Shown one piece after another: positions 61,850 to 64,000 of a stretch of 64,000 bases of DNA; the stretch's first letter is position 1; each line of letters opens with the position of its first letter. The notes beneath the pieces are model-generated. The model made no database searches. It was given only the letters and a program-made list of their open reading frames with translations, and had not been told where the DNA came from. Made by a program: the position numbers and the translations under genes. The stretch lies in contig CALOAB010000008.1 of the NCBI GenBank assembly GCA_942491185.1, positions 1 through 64,000 of the forward strand, read 5' to 3'. This DNA is from SLRI01 sp942491185. GTDB lineage: Bacteria > Pseudomonadota > Alphaproteobacteria > Geminicoccales > Geminicoccaceae.

Positions 61850-62938
61850 ATGGCCGTCACCACAGGCATGGTCGGCAGTGGCTTCTACGACGAGAACTCC
61901 GGCCCGCAATGGGCGGCGACCGAAGCCGTCCTGCCCTGGCTCACCGAGGCGGCGGGTGCACTACCGCTGGACGACACCCTTCCAGCGCTCACCATCGCCG
62001 ATTTCGGCTGCTCGGAGGGCCGCAACTCGGTCGAGGTGATGCGCCGTCTGATTCCGGCCATCCGCGCCCGCAGCGACCGGCCGATCGCGACCATCCACAG
62101 CGACCTGCCGACCAACGACTTCAGCGGCCTCTTCGTTCGCTTGCGGGGCGCCGACGGCCCGGCGCTCGGGCCCGACGTCTACTCGGCCGCGGTCGGCGGC
62201 TCGATGTTCGACCAGCTGCTGCCGGCCCGCTCCACGCATCTGGCCACCACCTTCAACGCCATCGGCTTTCTCACCCGCCGGCCGCTCGACCGCCTGCCCG
62301 GCTACATCCTGCCCAACGGCCCGAGCGCGCTGCGCGGTGTCGGCCATGTCGATGCGGCCGAGCGCGCGGTCTTTGCTGCCCAAGCGAATGCCGATCTCGA
62401 GCGCTTCCTGCGCATGCGCGCGGCCGAGCTGGTGCCCGGCGGCAAGGTGCTGGTCGAGGTGTTCGGCGAGAGCGAGGCCGGCCGCACCTGCGACGGCATC
62501 TACGACGTCTTGAACGACGCCGTGCTCGAGGTGCTCGATGCCGGCCTGATCGACAGCACCGCTTACGAAACCTACTACCAGCCGGTCTATTTCCGCACGC
62601 TCGACGAGCTGGTGGCACCGGTGGCAGGCGACTCGGCCCCGCTCGCCGGGCTCTTCAGCCTCGATCACGCCCGCGCCTACGAGGTCGCCGTTCCCTTCGT
62701 CGAGACCTTCGCCAAGACCGGCGACGTCGCGGCCTATGCCCGAGCCTACACCGACTTCTTCCGCGCCTTCACCGAGCCGGTCCTCAAAGCCGCGTTCGTC
62801 GCCCGCGACCCACAAGCCCTGGCAAACGAGGTCTTCGCCCGCGCCGAACGACTCGTCCGCGACCATCCGGAGCGCTACGCCTTCAACTATGTGAGCGTCG
62901 CGGCCCTGCTCACCCGAATAGCCGACAGCGCCGGCTAG
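61850..62938 (+). CDS. SABATH-like SAM-dependent carboxyl methyltransferase
   Basis: This 362-residue protein starts at ATG 61850, seven bases after GGAGA. The N-terminus has SGFYDENSGPQW, then the SAM motif ADFGCSEGRNS (50-60), HSDLPTNDFSGLF (83-95) and SMFDQLLPARSTHLATTFNA (118-137), followed by VEVFGES. These correspond to the DLGCSSG-x-NS, NDLPxNDFN and SFYGRLFP segments of plant salicylate/jasmonate methyltransferases. Bacterial members are known but rarely characterised. It would methylate a small carboxylic acid in the cytoplasm. No pathway neighbour indicates the substrate. Confidence 0.82.
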   Translation: MAVTTGMVGSGFYDENSGPQWAATEAVLPWLTEAAGALPLDDTLPALTIADFGCSEGRNSVEVMRRLIPAIRARSDRPIATIHSDLPTNDFSGLFVRLRGADGPALGPDVYSAAVGGSMFDQLLPARSTHLATTFNAIGFLTRRPLDRLPGYILPNGPSALRGVGHVDAAERAVFAAQANADLERFLRMRAAELVPGGKVLVEVFGESEAGRTCDGIYDVLNDAVLEVLDAGLIDSTAYETYYQPVYFRTLDELVAPVAGDSAPLAGLFSLDHARAYEVAVPFVETFAKTGDVAAYARAYTDFFRAFTEPVLKAAFVARDPQALANEVFARAERLVRDHPERYAFNYVSVAALLTRIADSAG

Positions 62939-62941
62939 CCC

Positions 62942-63103
62942 AGACGACAGGGCTCGCCCGTGCCGGTCCTCCTGGTCTCGATGGACATCCGCCGCTACAC
63001 GCGCAATCTGATCGAGGGCGAGCTCTACGACCTGCCGGTGCTCTCCTACCAGGAGCTGACCCCCGAGATCACCATCCAACCCCTCGGCCGCATCGACCTC
63101 TGA
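62942..63103 (+). pseudogene. C-terminal fragment of type III secretion export gate (SctV/HrcV family)
   Basis: Directly after the methyltransferase stop, 53 codons read to a stop at 63101-63103 and include VPVLLVSMDIRRYTRNLI, ELYDLPVLSYQELTPEI and IQPLGRIDL. This is the conserved C-terminal tip of SctV/FlhA-family export proteins; the IQPLGRI ending is typical of virulence-type SctV. The other ~600 residues are absent and no other secretion genes are visible. A GTG at 62960 is open but no ribosome site is apparent. It is best read as a relic of a lost or relocated secretion locus. Confidence 0.72.
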
Positions 63104-63159
63104 GCGCCGAAGCGGCAGCCTTTTCGATGCGCATCGCTGATCGACACATGCAGCCGCCC

Positions 63160-63357
63160 TCACTCGATTGCTGTGACCTTTCTCACGACAGCTTTGTTCC
63201 CCAACGCGCGCAGAGTTTCGTCGTCCGATGGGGTTCTCGAGTCGTCCAGATAGACGTGAATGAGATCGGTCAGCTGAAGCAGCGGCGACAGGTCGCTCAC
63301 CGAGGTGCCGTTTAGGTAGAGGAACCGCAGAGCGGTGGGAGGGATTGAGAGCAGGTC
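63160..63357 (-). pseudogene. Leucine-rich-repeat protein fragment
   Basis: On the minus strand, 65 codons from 63357 down to the stop at 63160 read LRFLYLNGTSVSDLSPLLQL, then a second partial repeat and DETLRALGNKAVVRKVTAIE. The L-x-x-L-x-L-x-x-T-x-V-SDLSPL pattern is an LRR unit. A stop codon lies immediately upstream (63358-63360) and no start is present, so only the 3' end of the gene remains. It may continue out of frame further upstream but I could not follow it. Confidence 0.6.
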
Positions 63358-63385
63358 TCATTTTGCCCAAGAGGCCGTTGCGGCG

Positions 63386-64000
63386 TTACCCGACGCCGTC
63401 GCCCGTCTCTGCTTCGCCACGTCGCCGCGCCGAGCGGACCAGCGCGTAGTCGTTGTCGCGCAACCCGTCGATCAGCTCGGCGATGACGGAGTCGGCAAGG
63501 CCGGCCGCACGCAGCATCTCCTGGCCCAGCTGGATATTGCCTTCGACGCTGGTGCAGACGACCTCGGCCGCACCGATCGCGCGCAAGCGATCCTGGGTCG
63601 GCAGATCGGGTGCGGCGATCTGGATCGGCAATTGCGGATAGAAGCCGTGCAACGCCTCGACGAGGCGGGTCGCGGCGTCCGTGTCCTCCAGCGTGATGAC
63701 GACCGAGCGCGCCTTGGCGAACGCCGCGGCACCCTGCATCGTCGGGTCGGTGACGTCGCCATAGTGGACGTTGTAACCTTCCTGCTTGCCATCATAGATC
63801 CGCGCGAGATCGAGGTCGAAGGCGATGTAGGGCGTGTCGGTCTTCTCCAGCATCAGGCTCATCAGCCGACCGCCGCGGCCATAGCCCGCGACCACGACAT
63901 GATTGTCCAGCTCCTGGCTCAGCTCCTTGAGCTGCGCCGGCGCTTGCGCCTTGCCGCTGAGGCGGTCGGCCAGGCGATAGCCAATGGCAACGGCGAATGG
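63386..64000 (-). CDS. Kef/YbaL-type cation:proton antiporter, C-terminal part (cut by window end)
   Basis: The frame is open to the window edge. It encodes the cytoplasmic RCK/TrkA-N domain: NHVVVAGYGRGGRLMSLML (NAD-binding G-x-G-x-x-G-like motif), YIAFDLDLARI, YGDVTDPTMQGAAAFAKARS and AVEVVCTSVEG-like AAEVVCTSVEGNIQLGQEML. This arrangement follows the membrane exchanger in KefB/KefC/YbaL proteins, which move potassium or other cations and respond to NAD(H) or glutathione adducts. The membrane part lies beyond base 64000. Confidence 0.85.
   Translation of the reverse strand, partial: PFAVAIGYRLADRLSGKAQAPAQLKELSQELDNHVVVAGYGRGGRLMSLMLEKTDTPYIAFDLDLARIYDGKQEGYNVHYGDVTDPTMQGAAAFAKARSVVITLEDTDAATRLVEALHGFYPQLPIQIAAPDLPTQDRLRAIGAAEVVCTSVEGNIQLGQEMLRAAGLADSVIAELIDGLRDNDYALVRSARRRGEAETGDGVG

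Overview
The window is very GC-rich (roughly two thirds G+C by eye) and densely coded. Its many ABC importers, FCD-type GntR and SorC regulators, NanE/ROK, EryA/EryC-type enzymes and a probable CuckoO/alpha-r15-like small RNA all suggest an alphaproteobacterium, perhaps of the Rhodospirillales/Geminicoccales type. That placement is inference from gene content only. No rRNA, tRNA, CRISPR array or intact mobile element was seen.

Layout. (1) 1-1.5 kb: a conserved deaminase-like gene and a secreted protein made of four perfect 36-residue repeats. (2) 1.5-6.2 kb, minus strand: nanE, a ROK kinase and a CUT1 sugar importer without an ATPase, for amino-sugar uptake. (3) 6.4-6.5 kb: a compact sRNA gene with promoter and terminator. 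(4) 6.6-11.9 kb: an L-2-haloacid dehalogenase, a sulfoacetaldehyde dehydrogenase/sulfoacetate-CoA ligase pair (sauS-sauT-like, both frameshifted) and an amidase. (5) 12-25.8 kb: a Dpp/Opp-type importer, then an aldose dehydrogenase, FCD-GntR regulator, enolase-superfamily sugar-acid dehydratase, SMP-30 lactonase, beta-hydroxyacid dehydrogenase, sulfatase and family 3 glycosidase. Together they read as one locus for importing a sulfated glycoside and oxidising its sugar without phosphorylation. (6) 26-30.4 kb: an SbmA/YddA-like ABC protein, an alpha/beta hydrolase and an L,D-transpeptidase. (7) 30.4-43 kb, minus strand: arylsulfatase, PafA-like phosphatase, periplasmic HAD phosphatase, then MoxR, DUF58, DUF4381, BatA, BatB(C) and a 1067-residue protein that fuses BatD to an octaheme cytochrome c with HEAT/TPR repeats. 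This is the most unusual protein in the window. (8) 43.2-46.2 kb: an AraC regulator, a small lipoprotein, a 1 kb AT-rich island and the remains of a toxin-antitoxin module. (9) 46.2-61.6 kb: a polyol (erythritol-like) locus with class II aldolase, two FGGY kinases including an EryA homologue, GlpD/EryB, a 2-hydroxyacid dehydrogenase, a CUT1 importer with two asymmetric ATPases, SorC/EryD-type regulator, EryH-type isomerase and EryC-type epimerase, with a ParDE-like module between the last two. (10) 61.8-64 kb: a bacterial SABATH-like methyltransferase, an orphan C-terminal fragment of a type III secretion export gate (SctV), a leucine-rich-repeat fragment and the end of a Kef-type antiporter.

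Twelve otherwise well-conserved genes carry 15 frame changes. Those I could resolve are single-base changes in short homopolymers, which fits consensus sequencing error better than real decay. Each affected gene is listed once, across its full extent, with the break stated.
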